From Panorpa germanica (Eukaryota > Arthropoda > Insecta > Mecoptera > Panorpidae), in contig OY783209.1 in the NCBI GenBank assembly GCA_963678705.1, forward strand, positions 11,842,001 to 11,906,000: a stretch of 64,000 nt of DNA. Reading direction: 5' to 3'. How positions within the stretch are numbered: the first letter of the stretch is position 1; every line of letters starts with the position of its first letter. The translations under genes and the position numbers were made by a program. The notes beneath the pieces are model-generated. The model was given only the letters and a program-made list of their open reading frames with translations, did not search any database and was not told where the DNA came from. This document shows, one piece after another, positions 11,281 through 23,729 of the stretch.

Positions 11281-12704
11281 AAGTTTTTATACTCGTATTA
11301 TTATCACTATTATTCTTTAGTGCAGTGCACTACATTATTATATCAAGTCCTGTTCAGTGTAAATCTATTTTAAGGTTTAGCAAAGAGTATTTTCTAAATA
11401 TTAAGTAAATATTGAACTTTAATAATAATAGCAGGTATTATAACACTCGGTTGAGACCAATGATTAAATTTATTTCTTTAGGAATTGTTATTCATCTTAA
11501 ATTGAAGAATCAGATATCTTTCAGGTATCTGATATAAAAAGCAGAGTGATTGATGAACTATAAAATAGTAATAGCACGCAATTTTCTTTCGCAGTGTGGC
11601 ACTAGTCTAAGAAAGAGGCGTCTAAAGCATTTTCTCGACCATTATTTTTTTTAGTGTTTATAGCACAGGATTCGTCATGTTACGAAACGTTTACAAGCTA
11701 CATCTGTTTAATAAAACGTAACACTAACTTGTAAAGGAGATAAGAAAGCTTAAATAATGATATGTAAATATAAAAGTAAATAGAACTACAGTAGTTTATA
11801 TCTGGCCAACTTTCAAACTATATTAAAAATATCAAAATTCCTGTTTATATAATTTATGTGGACTCGACGGGTTTTCCTCCAACTCGTACCAAGTCAACTA
11901 GTTTAGCTACAGCAGTATATCGCCCTTTGCCCTATAGCTTAAGTTTTTGTTCCCTTATAAAGGTATTATATACATATATAAGGGAGGAAAATCACATTTG
12001 GAATTTTCATCACTCCTGGGATTTATTCTCTCTTTACTTTCTTGTCTGAAATGCCCGTATACAAGAACAGCAACTGAAATAGAAGCACAAGCAGAGCGAG
12101 GGGGCGGGGGTGCGAATGATATTATATTTTTATTATAGTCGGTCGTACTCATATGTGTTTATTTTGTATGTATCTATATCTATATCTGTATCCCTATTTT
12201 ATCCTTAGAAGAACTCTCGTGTAAACTTGCTCGTACTTTCAAAGATGGCGTCTGAATATCACTATAAAAAGAAACAACTCTGCAGTATGGGATATTTATC
12301 ACCATCCAAGGAGGACAACAGCGATGTTTTCACATACATTTTTTATGTAAAGAATTTGTCCTCTTAAGCTACACTCGTATACAGGAACAGACTACGTGCG
12401 TCCGCGAAGTATCGTCGATTTGGTTGTACGACCAGGGCTCTCACAATGGAGCAATTGAGTTCTGTACAAGTTAACACTATGTGTTTGCGTTCAGTAGAGT
12501 GTTTTTCTGTTGTTTCGGATTAGAATACTTTATCATAAAGGCATGTTTATACTTTAATGTTTATTTGTTGTCACCCAAAAGTCATAGCTAACTGGAATTG
12601 AGTCGCAAGTTTGAAATAAACGTGTGCAAATGCGTGGCTTCGTCGCTTCAAGCGTTAGTGCGCTGATTCCATTCACAGGGTTAGGAAAGATTGTATATTT
12701 CAAC
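11281..12704. other. no identified gene; family H half-element at 11590-11652
   Basis: 11590-11652 (CGCAGTGTGGCACTAGTCTA onward) matches the right arm of the TA-flanked family H element at 30734-30942. Small frames at 11858-12152 on both strands have no recognisable domain. Confidence 0.4.
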
Positions 12705-12860
12705 AAGAGCGGTCATTTTAAATCAATAGAAAAACGCAATATTTCGGTGATATTTGATTGATTCAGAGTTTGTACTTTAGATTAAAATAAAAACATCACC
12801 ACTTTTCATGGAAATATTGCGTTTTACTATTCTTTTAAAATGACCGCTCTTCTTGAAAGA
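12705..12860. mobile_element. family O inverted-repeat element
   Basis: About 155 bp of near-palindrome. AAGAGCGGTCATTTTAAA at the left mirrors TTTTAAAATGACCGCTCTT at the right, and AAAAACGCAATATTTC mirrors GGAAATATTGCGTTTT inside. A half copy lies at 4143-4225, and a diverged terminus occurs near 63700. Non-coding. Confidence 0.6.
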
Positions 12861-12871
12861 TGCTATACATA

Positions 12872-13375
12872 GGGTGCGTTTCACTAAGCGTTCACAACAA
12901 TCACTCACGACCGCAGTTTTTCCCATTGCCGTTTGCTTGCGAGCGTTGCAAGCATACACTCCAGTGGAATGCATGAGCGTTTTGAATGGTTTTGAGCGTT
13001 GAAAAAATAAGGATTGCGATACTTGATTAAATAGCTCTGTAGCAAAAGCTATATCTACAAACAAAATAAATTTTTCATTATAGAAATATATATTCTGAAT
13101 GATAATGAACATTGTTTATTTATTAAGTTAGGTTATGGTATGAGGAAAACTGTATAAATGGCCGTCAAATATGAATTAAAATTAATTTTATTAGCTTATT
13201 TAACATAATTATATAATAAAATAAAATCCAATAAAATATCTCTTTCTGAATCATATAAAGTAATTTTTTCTGTCATAATCATCTCTAAGTTTTGCGTTAT
13301 GTTTAAACATTGCGCCAAAATGCTCAACAACGACCACTACGACCCAACTCTTCAGATGGGTCGTTGTGCGCTTGG
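12872..13375. mobile_element. family N element
   Basis: The left end GGGTGCGTTTCACTAAGCG resembles the left end of the copy at about 63769 (GGGATGCGTTCTACTAAGC). The block 13223-13345 is the reverse complement of 63835-63960. The right end carries an inverted, diverged version of the CAAGCGCACAACGACC tip and a strong hairpin (CAACGACC...GGTCGTTG) at about 13327-13367. A 111-codon minus frame at 12777-13112 spans families O and N and has no domain I recognise. Confidence 0.45.
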
Positions 13376-14090
13376 CATGAGCGAAATTAATGACGTCATT
13401 AGTGACACGTTAATCACGCCGTATGTTGGTCCTTTTTGGAATCAGAAAATCAAAACCGACTAAGTCATACAATTGGAATCAGGCGTAGTTTATTACAGTG
13501 TGAGAGAACTTTAATATCACTCATTGGAATAATTTAAAAAGCTTTTAAATATGTGTGTAAGTCATTAACACTATCATACCTCTAGCGGACAAAAATCACA
13601 AAAGAAAGCGCAATAATTAGTTAGAATAGTTTCCAATTCCGCTCTGCTTTGTGACATTCTATTCTATTTAAGCATTGGACTTATTCACGAGAAACGGTGG
13701 TACCCTTTTCAGTGGTCACCTTTCACCCATTCTGTTCTTTTCTTTCCTATTATATTTTGCATTAGTGTGAGGGCGATAGCAAATTGCAATAGTTTATTGC
13801 TTGTACATAATGAAAATACGTGTGTGTTATAATCATGACGATTACACTGTGAGAGATTTCAATTTTAGAAACTTCATATATTTCAATTTAATCATGAAAG
13901 TAATACGATTACGTTATGATTGGTTTGTATACTTCTATTTAAATAACTTTTCCGATCGTTATTTCATTTAGATATTTAGCGTTCAGTTAATTAAGCACAT
14001 ATCTCCGAATTCTATGTTTTGGGATAACGATGAGCAAATTTCGAGATTCAAGCAGTTTTTTTTGGTTGCGTTTATTAGTTAGAGATAGAG
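13376..14090. other. no gene seen
   Basis: AT-rich with no supported gene and no shared repeat found. Confidence 0.4.
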
Positions 14091-14437
14091 CCCAGTAAAC
14101 ATTTTGGAGTCACTTTGCCATCATATTGAAGATGCGTATGATTTTTTTGTCATGAAAGAGTTCAGTTACAGTTCAGTTTCTCATAGTCGTTCATATGAAA
14201 TGTCTATTTTATCGGCTACAAATAGCGAAACCACTCCACCAAGAGACAAAATGACTTTTTTAATTGTTAATATCTCCTAACATATAAAGAGTTATTACAA
14301 AATAATTGGACATTTGAGGTTCTAGTAATATATAGTACCCTTTTATAGAAATTAAGACATAAAGGACACAAGCCCATGGAAGTGCAATAGTAATAGAAAC
14401 GTCACAAAACAGAAGACTTCACCAAATTGTTTACTAG
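14091..14437. mobile_element. family G element carrying a family A fragment
   Basis: Left tip CCCAGTAAACATTTTGGAGT at 14091; right tip ends ACCAAATTGTTTACTAGG. The intact copy is at 37721-37965. The middle, normally an AATGAAGATAA-type sequence, has been replaced by 14243-14377, the terminal 135 bp of family A. Confidence 0.65.
14243..14377. repeat. family A terminal fragment inside family G
   Basis: Matches the last 135 bp of family A, from AGAGACAAAATGACTTTTTT to the terminus GGACACAAGCCCAT. One end only, so it arrived truncated or lost the rest later. Confidence 0.7.
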
Positions 14438-15512
14438 GATGGTACGCTTTTCATAATGTCTTTCATTAACGATGTCACAGGCAAGTAGAGAGGGAAGTCC
14501 ACAAAGGTTGACATTAGATACTTTTATTTCCTATACAGTTTCTAAAATCTGATTGCAAACTAAAATCTGGCAATATGGTCCCAGATCTGAACTTATATGA
14601 ATATACTTTCGTTCATATTTTGGTATTCTTCGATTTGTTTTAGAAAATGAGAAATTCAAACTCGAAAATTAAAGAAATTCAAACTCGATTCTTCAATAGA
14701 AATATATACGCTTTATTAAAAATATTCATAGTTTTCATTCCACTGGTAACCTTTGTTGAAATATTAAATGAAAAACCCTTAGGTGGGTGTTATTTGGTTA
14801 ACCTACCTTATACTGTAAAAGAAATTGTCAAAAATATGGTTTAGTTGCCTCAATTATGGATATATTTACATGGTCTAAGAAAGAGCCGTCGAAAGAATTT
14901 TTCGACCAATTTGTTTTTTACAGTGTACATAAATTTAAAACTTTTAATACCTTCTAGTCATATCACCTCTTTAATTTTTATATTAAAACAAACATCGAAA
15001 ACATTTTAAAATATTTCTACCTGTATTAAACGTGGTTGAAATTTGTAAAAGAAGCTTTGTATTGTGGTTGACGTTACCTATTCCCTAGTAGCGCCACCTC
15101 ATAACTTTCTAACGCCGTGACCACTGGCCATCGTTTGATTTCAATGTATTCCTATATCTAATGCTAGGTAGCAACGGCGATGCATCCAACGATGTAAACC
15201 ACGGGCTATGTGTTGCTTCTATTCACAAAATATGTTTAAAAATACTTTTGCCAAATCGGCATTCCACAACTCGCAACGTTGTTCTACAGCGGTAGACGCT
15301 AGACGCTTGACGGTCTGATCGTCTCGTTACTCGCTTCAAACGAATCAAAGTGTCTAGCCATGACACAAAAAAAAATTTACTCGTAGTTATTGATTAAAAT
15401 TAGAATCTGTTTTAATATTACAAGATCTTGGGAAATATGCTACAGAAAAAGTGCTTTGCTTTATATATAGCATTTATCTTTATGAGAGCCCTATTTTGTT
15501 AACGAGGGGTAA
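14438..15512. other. no identified gene; family H arm at 14872-14930
   Basis: 14872-14930 (GGTCTAAGAAAGAGCCGTCG onward) is a family H arm. A 65-codon ATG frame at 14647-14844 (+) has a hydrophobic stretch (ALLKIFIVFIPLVTF) but no recognisable domain and is probably chance. Confidence 0.3.
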
Positions 15513-16077
15513 GGTCAAAACGATAAAAAAAAGCATATTTTCGATAATGTTTTTCAACGACACAATTAATATATAATTATTTCTACAATTACTACATGAT
15601 AAAATAACATTTGAAGAATACTTTGTGAAATTTTAATAAATAAATGACAAGAAATAAGGCATTGACAGCCAATCTCCGCGGACGTCACAAAAAAAGTGAC
15701 ATTGTGATGCCACTCATAACTCATCACTGGATTTTCTGAAATCGAAAGACCCAAATTGATGTTTCAATTTTTTATTGCACAACAAATCAGAAACTTTGTT
15801 ATTTTAAAATACGTTAAAATTAAAAAATTAAAAAAACTAGACAGCGCTACCTCGGCAGTAGATTTTGAGCTAGAGAGGGCACCGACTTTGAAAAAGCTAT
15901 GTGTGAGAAAAACGCTTTTAAAAGTTTCAAAGTAAGACGAAACCAGACCAAAGGTGGAGACTTAAAACTCTATATCTCCGACAATTTTACTCCAATCGAT
16001 TTCAAATTTTCACAAAATAAACTTAATATGTTGCACATATAAATAAATTTAAAAAAATGAAAAAAAAAGTTGAAACC
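15513..16077. mobile_element. family F element, inverted copy
   Basis: Reverse-complement homologue of 7194-7830. TTAA follows at 16078-16081; the other side has only TAA (15510-15512). Blocks shared with the other copy include AATAACAAAGTTTC (inverse) and ACCTCGGCA (inverse). Non-coding. Confidence 0.6.
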
Positions 16078-16227
16078 TTAACCATCCCCCTTCCCTTAAC
16101 TGAATGAGGTCCTTTTACAATATACATAATACTTTTTATGTTTAGGTCGTAATAGAGAAGGTATTATACAAATTGTCATTCTTTTCGAGATATTGGTGTT
16201 CGTTAAGATATTTTTAGTACTGACTGA

Positions 16228-16548
16228 TTGCAAACCTTAGCCCCAAATCTGTCAAATCAAATGAGAATGGAACTGTGTTGTTAGTGAAAGAACGAACGTG
16301 TATACGAGTGAGAGAAAACACACGGCACGAACGAAACTAAACTGGTTTTAAGTTTTGAGGGACTCTGTTTCTCGGTCGCAGGGCATCCATGGTTGCATGC
16401 TTTTGATGGTGACATCATGAACAGAGATGTACCCAAATACTATTCAAAAGTATTTAAATACATACAAGCATTCAAATACGACACAAATAAATCCCCTATT
16501 ATGCTATTGTTAAAAGTTCTATAGAATCACGAAACACGGCTCGACTAG
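16228..16548. mobile_element. family B element, partial
   Basis: Starts at TTGCAAACCTTAGCCCC and runs to GAAACACGGCTCGAC, the same two limits as the first half of the 3183-3572 copy. The GGCC tips and TTA duplications are absent. Confidence 0.6.
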
Positions 16549-17477
16549 TTTACTTGGAGTAAAGAGAAATTAAAGAGAAATAAAAGTAAATCGCTCTTCA
16601 GACCTTGTAACGGATACGAAATCGACCGAAATGTTAGATCAAAATTTCAAGATGTATGTTTTAAAATATGTTTTCATATTTTTCTGAAATTTCCAAGTCC
16701 ATCGTTGGTCAATTTTGCCAGTAATGTCTTTATCGCAACATTGTCGGTTCTCTGGTGTACTTTCAGTTTCTATCTCATTTATTTTTGAGATTCGTGGTTC
16801 GATCTATTTAGATTTCACTGTTTCTACTTCAATCCTGCGACTAATCATTTAACTATATGATCTGAAAACCTCCTGCATTTGTCAATATATCATTTTATCT
16901 ACTCTGCATAGTAAATGTTAATAATGTCGAGCCCTCTGCCATTGAGTCACGGAGGCACGAAGGCATGGAGTCACAGCAAACGGTCTCCCAGTCCTACTAC
17001 ACCATAGTACTACACCAGGCAACCATGAGTCCAAAGTGTCCGTCACTTTGTCGTGTGCTACTTCTCCCACGGCCGAATTAAGATGGCACTCAATATCGAG
17101 GAGACAGAGACCTACACCAGTACAATGTACGACCGAACGACTACCACTGCTAGTACGGCTACTAGCTTCCGAGGTCTTTGACGAGTATTTAAACCAGGTC
17201 CTTGTAGCACTAAGCAATATGTCTGCCTAATTTTTTTATCTAGAGAATACAGAATGTAGACCTTCCTCTTTTGAATAAAAGAAAAATTGCAGCATGTTTT
17301 ATTGTACTGGGTTATTGATTTATGACTTTATTGATTTGATTATTTATTTATCGGTAATGGTTTATCAATTTAAATGGGAACAATTTCAAATTTTATTACT
17401 TCATGTTTAAGTATACGGTTTAATTGTTATCTATACTAGGAATGTGCTAACTAGCTAATTAGCTAGAATTAAAATAT
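16549..17477. other. no identified gene; moderately GC-rich 16925-17230
   Basis: 16925-17230 is less AT-rich than its surroundings. It has overlapping open frames on both strands (99 codons minus, 64 codons plus) but no recognisable domain or splice sites. Possibly an old exon or an unrecognised repeat. Confidence 0.25.
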
Positions 17478-17565
17478 CAGTTAGAAGCCGAATTCGATCC
17501 CGGTTCTCGCATTTAGTACACGGGTATTCTTCAACTGAACTACTGCAAAACCTAGTCTTATATTC
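17478..17565 (-). repeat. possible tRNA-derived SINE fragment
   Basis: On the minus strand the order is A-box-like GTAGTTCAGTTGAAGA, then about 30 bases, then CCGGGATCGAATTCGG, which can form a weak T-arm and resembles the polymerase III B box. The cloverleaf is too degraded for a functional tRNA. Could also be chance. Confidence 0.35.
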
Positions 17566-17656
17566 TATATAAATGTATATATAAATGTATATATAATACT
17601 ATATCGACGATTCTAATACTCTTATAGATTGAAAGTGCAGTTTAAAGGGAAGTGTC

Positions 17657-17932
17657 CACAGAGATAAAAGAATAGAGTGTGCGAAGGGTACGACCACGTG
17701 TAAGAGGAAGCGATAAATTCAAAGAGAGAGATAGCTTACCGTGTGTCCTATCTGTCTCTTTCTAGCCGAACCGCTCCTGCAGGCTTGGTTGATTGGCGGT
17801 GAGGTAGGGGGTAAACAAGCACGCAGACGCAGTGCTCGGCTAGAAAGGGACACAGGAATTTCGGCAGCTATCTCTCTCTTTGCCTTTATCGCAGTATTCA
17901 GCCTCTTGCGCACTCTATTCTGATACCTATAC
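17657..17932. mobile_element. family P fold-back element with 9-bp target duplication (Mutator-like)
   Basis: Long inverted arms nearly fill the element. AGAATAGAGTG, GCGATAAA, CAAAGAGAGAGATAGCT and CTTTCTAGCCG occur in order on the left and in mirror order on the right. The 9-bp GGAAGTGTC occurs at 17648-17656 and again at 17933-17941. Long terminal inverted repeats plus a 9-bp duplication are characteristic of Mutator-like elements. Non-coding; small frames inside are products of the palindrome. Confidence 0.6.
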
Positions 17933-17941
17933 GGAAGTGTC

Positions 17942-19570
17942 ACTCTTCTTTGTATGGCTACTCCTGCAAGTGCGTTCACTGTTCAGCATCGTATGTGTGG
18001 AAATGGCGGCATTGCATACGGGAATATTCTAATAGGCCATTTTACCAAAATCGGCATTCTATTACATGTGAAAGAATGAGAGTGAATCGAATGCTTCTCA
18101 TATACGTACATGCGTCCACAGGTCAGTATTTGTCGGTTTGTATGAAACAAATTCATTAAAAGCGTAGTTCACAGTGCAAGAAAACTAAGCAGCTAACAAT
18201 TTTATCATGAAATAATAGTAGAAGGGGCCCATCGGAGCAGAGGGGGGACAAGTATGCCGTACATTCATGGTTTTCACGAGGGTTACAACAAATATAAGCC
18301 ATGAACCTATGTTTGACCATACTGTTACAAATGTAAGGTTATGTCGACAGTTGTTTGGTTAAGTAGTTACAAAGTTATCCTTGGATAGCGCTGAGGTCGA
18401 TATGCTTATACCGGATATACACGAATAATTGAAAATTAATGATGAAAGCTATATCGAAAACTGAAAGTTAATTACAACACCTATTTTATTTAAATAGAAT
18501 AACTACTTATAACAAGTTTCCCTGGTTTATATTAAATTCTACACTTTGTAATTTAGATATTCTTACAAACTCCTATTAATGGAAGCCTCAAAGCAATATT
18601 GTAATAAAATATCAGATTCCATTTTACCCGGTGTCAATATTTAAATGTTTTATGACTTCTTATTGATGGAGACACTGAAAAAATGTGCATTTGTCTCATG
18701 GGGCAATGTGCAACTGTCAGAAGATTGTTAAAAGTTTTTCAAATTGAAATATTTATCTTGTTATATAGGCAAAGATGAACTGGAACCAAATTTAGTACCA
18801 GGACTCCGTGCTCGTATAGGTATAACCAAATTCTTGGTAAACAGTAACGACACTGTGAAGTTGCCGGTCCCCCCGAGCAAGTGCAGCTCTGGATAACGTA
18901 CATAAACAAAATTTATTTGCCTCCTGTTGCTTATAGATTAGGAGAAAGCTAATTATCCATTTAAAAACATGTTAACTATTTACTTGTGTTTGTTTATTTG
19001 TAGCAATTTATTATAATTTCTATGTATTGAAGTAACGCTATACGTAAGCGCCATTATTATATTCGGAGTAATTCGGCCCCATCCGTTTCTTGTAGCGACA
19101 CGGCCCCTCTTCTATTCGGCGGTGTTTGTAAAATAGTAACTAGAGGTGGTTCGGACGCATTCGGTTTCCTTCGTATAGCATCGCAACGGATGGTTGAACT
19201 GTTGCCAATAATCCGCCAGTTGAAGACAGTCGTGCTCCGAGGAAGCAGCTCTGTACGTCTGTTCGTCAATGATAAACGTCAGGCGTGCTGGCACATTGCT
19301 TTCTTAAACGTTTCTTTTAAGTATTAAAAAAATACCAGCGAAGTGGGGTGTATCTGTCAATTAATTAGCTAATTATTGTGGAATGATATTTGTGATTTTT
19401 AAATTAAATATATAGTGATATGATAATTAATTTAAAATGTTTATTTAAGAGAACAGTGCATGATTGATATATATACAAGTATATTAATTAAGTGTTTTAT
19501 ATTTATGAGTGGATAAATTATATTAGAATATCAATATATGTGCTGACTAACATCAAGTGACGATTTTTCT
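17942..19570. other. no identified gene; GC-richer block 19050-19320 upstream of a candidate first exon
   Basis: 19050-19320 is clearly less AT-rich than its neighbours and could be promoter-proximal sequence for the candidate exon ending at 19691. Minus-strand frames there (70 and 60 codons) have no recognisable domain. Confidence 0.3.
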
Positions 19571-19691
19571 TATTTTTTTTTGTTTCATTTCAATAAGTTT
19601 TTAAAGTGATCTAAAAGTGCGCAACCGTGGATACTTTACCTGCACCACTTTGCGGATTAGGATTATCCCATGTCAGGATGGCTTTAGCGAG
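19571..19691 (+). CDS. candidate first exon (5' UTR plus a few codons)
   Basis: A short, relatively GC-rich interval ends in GCGAG|GTTAGT, a good splice donor with GT at 19692-19693. The last ATG, at 19678, has a purine at -3 and G at +4 and would give MALA plus a split codon before the donor. Upstream of it that frame is open from about 19619. The left limit is arbitrary because no transcription start is evident. The sequence between this donor and the right edge is free of other good + strand exons, apart from the recursive-splice-like site at 61018. The protein cannot be identified from five codons. The main alternative is a chance donor in intergenic DNA. Confidence 0.3.
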
Positions 19692-22600
19692 GTTAGTTTT
19701 TATTTATTTTATATAAACAGATTTTAAATTGACTAAAAATCAGTTCCTAAATAAAATAAGTTTGAGGAAAGAAAATGGCGATCAAATTTAAAGACGACAT
19801 ACACATTCTTAACCTTCAAATGTTGTATAACCGTATTGTAAATAAAAGTTATTTTTAGAATATTTTTACTTCATCCGGATTCAATCATTAATTATTATTG
19901 TAGTAGATGAAATACGGATAGCAATAATGTCTTTATTTTACAAAAAGATTCTCTTTTAGATTAATTAAAACATAATCTTAATTGCTATTTATATAAAAAG
20001 AATTTAAACTATTTTACAGCTATTAAAAATACATACGTATATTCTATGTAACTTCTATTACATTACATTATGTTTTTTAGAGCATGCTCCACAAAATTTG
20101 TTATAATTTAGCCATGTCCTTAATCTACTTATTAAATTACATACATTACTATATTTTAACACAATCTAATTTTTTTGTATGTTTTGATCGCTGTTTTATA
20201 TCGCTTTGACTGTTTTAACTTCTGTACAACCAAAAACTAGAGGTTAATGTAAAAAACGAATAAATATAGAAATGTTTATTAAAACAGAAATTCTTTTGTA
20301 CCTTTCGAAGTTTAGAATTCTGTATAAACCAGTGATATTGGCAGGTGTTCAGGGAAACTATAAAGTAGCTTAAATCAACCGAAATATTAACAGAGTGACT
20401 TACGTAATAATAATTTATTACTAATAAAAGTTAGGTTAGGGTAGTATAATTACAGGTACTATTTTTCATTCGCCATATGTTTATTTTTGAATATGTTAGA
20501 TAATATTAACCTGATACTATTTTTAACTATAAAAATAGATATTATTTTTCTTATTGAAGTTCATATATTTATTACAGTTGACATATAGCTTTGATAATAT
20601 CATCTGGTTACTTGAAAACTTAATGATGAATGGTGTGAATTTCTAAATTAATTCGGCTATATATATCATAATTTACATAAAATGTATTTCTTGTTGTATA
20701 AGAGGCTAAGGCTATAGAATACTGCGTTGATATAAGTGTTTTAGTATTGAAGAGATTTAGTATTTTCTGGAACAGTGATGCTCGAGACGTTATTTTCTAA
20801 ATTCTAAGCTTAAAGCTACCTCTAAATTGGTCTATGCCACCAATGCAAAGTGCCACAATGCAAATGAGTTTTCTAAATATAAAATGTGTAAATAAATAAA
20901 GCTGTTTAAACTGAAAACAATTTTATAGACAATATGTGGCCAACATTATATGTATAGTACGTGGATTTTCAATAATATGAACAATAGTTTAGCACTTAAA
21001 GAAAGAAATTTTACAATTATTTTAATGCATTGTGTATAAATATGTTAATTTAATTAGTGAGGTTTAAGTTCTTCAGTTATACCACTGATAAAAAAAACTA
21101 TGTACAATAAATTTTCGTTATCTAATACTTAAAACATATAAAACTTGAATATATTGAATTTGCTTCACTTTAAAATTAAACGGTTTAATTTTAGGTACAT
21201 TTAAGATTAGAAAAATGTAAATTAAAAAGATTATCGGCTTATCGTTTTTTATGATCCAGCAATAACAATATCTCAAAAAACTTGATGTATTGCATAGTAG
21301 CATATACTATTGAATTCGTTCCATTTGATTTTTATGTGGCCTGTATATTTATATACCTACGTATTATAACCAAACGTTTTATATAATTAATATAACGAAC
21401 ACCAAATGAAAATTGTGTACACAGAACATTAAGTAGTACATACTATTAATCTATAGAGATTTTCAATGACCCCAAAATTACATTACAAATAATATTACTG
21501 TAGCCATGAGCTAGTGTTCCTGATATTTTCATATAGTAATGTATTCAGCCATATGTCCCGCTCCTCCTCACCTTTCCCTTCATCTTTCCTCCCATTCAGT
21601 GGAGTTTATGAGCACTATACACAATACAGAAATAGTCAACACGGTGAACAGCCATATTATTACAGCTTTAATGTTTTTTTTTCAACTTACTCGACATACC
21701 TGTAAACTTTGAACATAGTAATTTGTTGAAAATTGCATCTGCATATGCACTCACTACCTTTGCATTAGATTATAATAAAATAGTTAAATGCCTTTGCGAA
21801 TATGTAGTTTAAACAGTAAATGTGTTTTCGAATATCCCTTAGGTTTATCCGTTTATTTCGATTTGGTGATTTATTTATTTATATTTGTTTTAAATTGATA
21901 ATTTCTTATCATGTATTTGTTTTTATTCGCTTAACGGACTACATTATTCAAACCCATTCCAATTTTGTAAGTGTTAATATTCTATAGTTAAATATGTAAT
22001 ATTCGCATCGGGTGTATCACTAAGAGATGACTGTTTTGTTTTTTTAATAAAATCTAAAGTAACCGGAATATTTTCGATTTCTTTTGTTTATTGTGAAAGT
22101 AATATTTGGGAATTATTATAAAATAGTTTAACAACAAATTTGTAAAACGTTTTGTACGCTTTTAGGAAAATTTGTGTAGACTTTTGAATTTTACTACGAC
22201 AAGTATAATGAAACTATGGGATTAACACAAAAGAATGTTTTATAGTAATTTAACGATGTTAAAATTTCATTCAAAAGTCGCCATTAAGGAAATTTTTTTA
22301 CAAACCCATATGAGTGGGCTTCCCCATATATTAAAAAAATCAAGGTCTTTTTTATATCAAATAAAAAATGATAAATCATTTATCTTTCATCTACGATAAC
22401 AAAAACCATGAAATAATTCGTCAAGGAAATTTCAAAAGTTATAAATAATAATATTTGATAAGAATTTCTTTGATCTCTTTGTTTTCGTGAACATGCTTTA
22501 CAATAGAAAATTAATTGCTTTATTGTTTCCAACTTGTTTTTTTTTTATTTAATAATTTTACGATTTTAATTCTGAAATATGGCTAATAGAAATTTCTTAA

Positions 22601-23575
22601 TCGTTTGTAGAAGACTTAAGTTTAAGTGTAGGTTTAAAAAAGCTGGGTTTTATAATAGAAGCAGACTAATGAATGCAACTGAAATATGCAATCTGTACTA
22701 ATTGTGAAACGATCTGTGCATTATTAATTAATGCAATAATACCGATTGCGCAAGTAAAAATTTACAAATTCAGTTCTTTGCAACCTACTTTTAAATTTAA
22801 AACAATTGCAAATTAATACAGAGATATTAAGTAATCTGATAATTCAAAAGAAATTAACCAATATTATTGACGAATTAGTTTGGTATTCATACGTTTATTT
22901 AAATATTTGGTTAAAAATAGGTCAAAATTGGGCAATGGAAATCGAAATAAAATATACTTTATTTTAAAATCGGATCATGTTTATATATGGTAACCTATAA
23001 ACATACTTTAAGTTGATGTATCATATGCAAGTAGATTAGTAGAAAAATATTACTAAAGATGTCACTTTTGTTAAACAATGGGCATGTAAACTTATTTTTA
23101 ATTGAAATATAGGTTAATATTTAATATTAATACTGAATCCAGACAAAACTGAAGACAAATCCGAATGATTTTTAAATAGTACCAACCTTCAAACGCTATG
23201 AGCCAAATTTCATGACATTCCAGCCATTCCTTTACGAGTTACAGTGACACTATCTTTGTAATTTTCAAAAAACACTGGAAAAATCTGAATTTCGTGTGTT
23301 GATAAAGCATTGCTTTTTAATGGAAAAAAATACCGAAGACATGCTTCACAATCTCATTCTTAAATTTAGCTATTAATTTCCTATATGAATCAACATTTCG
23401 ATATAGTACACTGTTTAAATATTTGTAAATATTGTAAATCTGTTTAAAACACTGTTAATTTAGATTATTATTCGTTCATGATAACTTAATCCTATTATAG
23501 AGATTAATAAATATCTTTTGTTTTAAAATAAACAAATCTCAATGATTATTCATACGCGGCTACCATTCACCAGAC
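19692..23575. other. AT-rich, no gene seen (possible intron)
   Basis: No reading frame with a recognisable domain. Family R recurs at 23179-23250 (AGTACCAACCTTCAAACG onward). No family A-T element is present between 19.7 and 23.1 kb, which is unusually element-poor for this window. Confidence 0.4.
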
Positions 23576-23729
23576 CAGTGGTTCTTAATCGGTAGTCTGT
23601 GTAACATTATCGTTTAGAGGGGTACACCTGACGTTGAATTAAAACTAAACTGATAACCTGTTTTCAAAATTAACATAAAGACATCTCCAAATTTTTCTTA
23701 TATGTAATCGAAAAGGTTATGAACCACTG
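23576..23729. mobile_element. small hAT-like MITE
   Basis: 154 bp with inverted tips CAGTGGTTCTTAA and the inverse of CAGTGGTTCATAA, the classic CAGNGGTTC start of many hAT elements. The 8-bp flanks do not match, so it is either old or rearranged. Confidence 0.5.

Noticed and set aside
12777..13112. 111-codon minus-strand reading frame
   Set aside because: It runs across the junction of families O and N, has no recognisable domain and is not conserved in the second N copy.
17478..17565. Functional tRNA gene
   Set aside because: Box-like motifs are present, but the cloverleaf stems are too mismatched; kept only as a possible SINE fragment.
17719..17979. 86-codon minus frame with an apparently normal amino acid mix
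   Set aside because: Produced by the arms of the fold-back element P; its mirror frame is open too.
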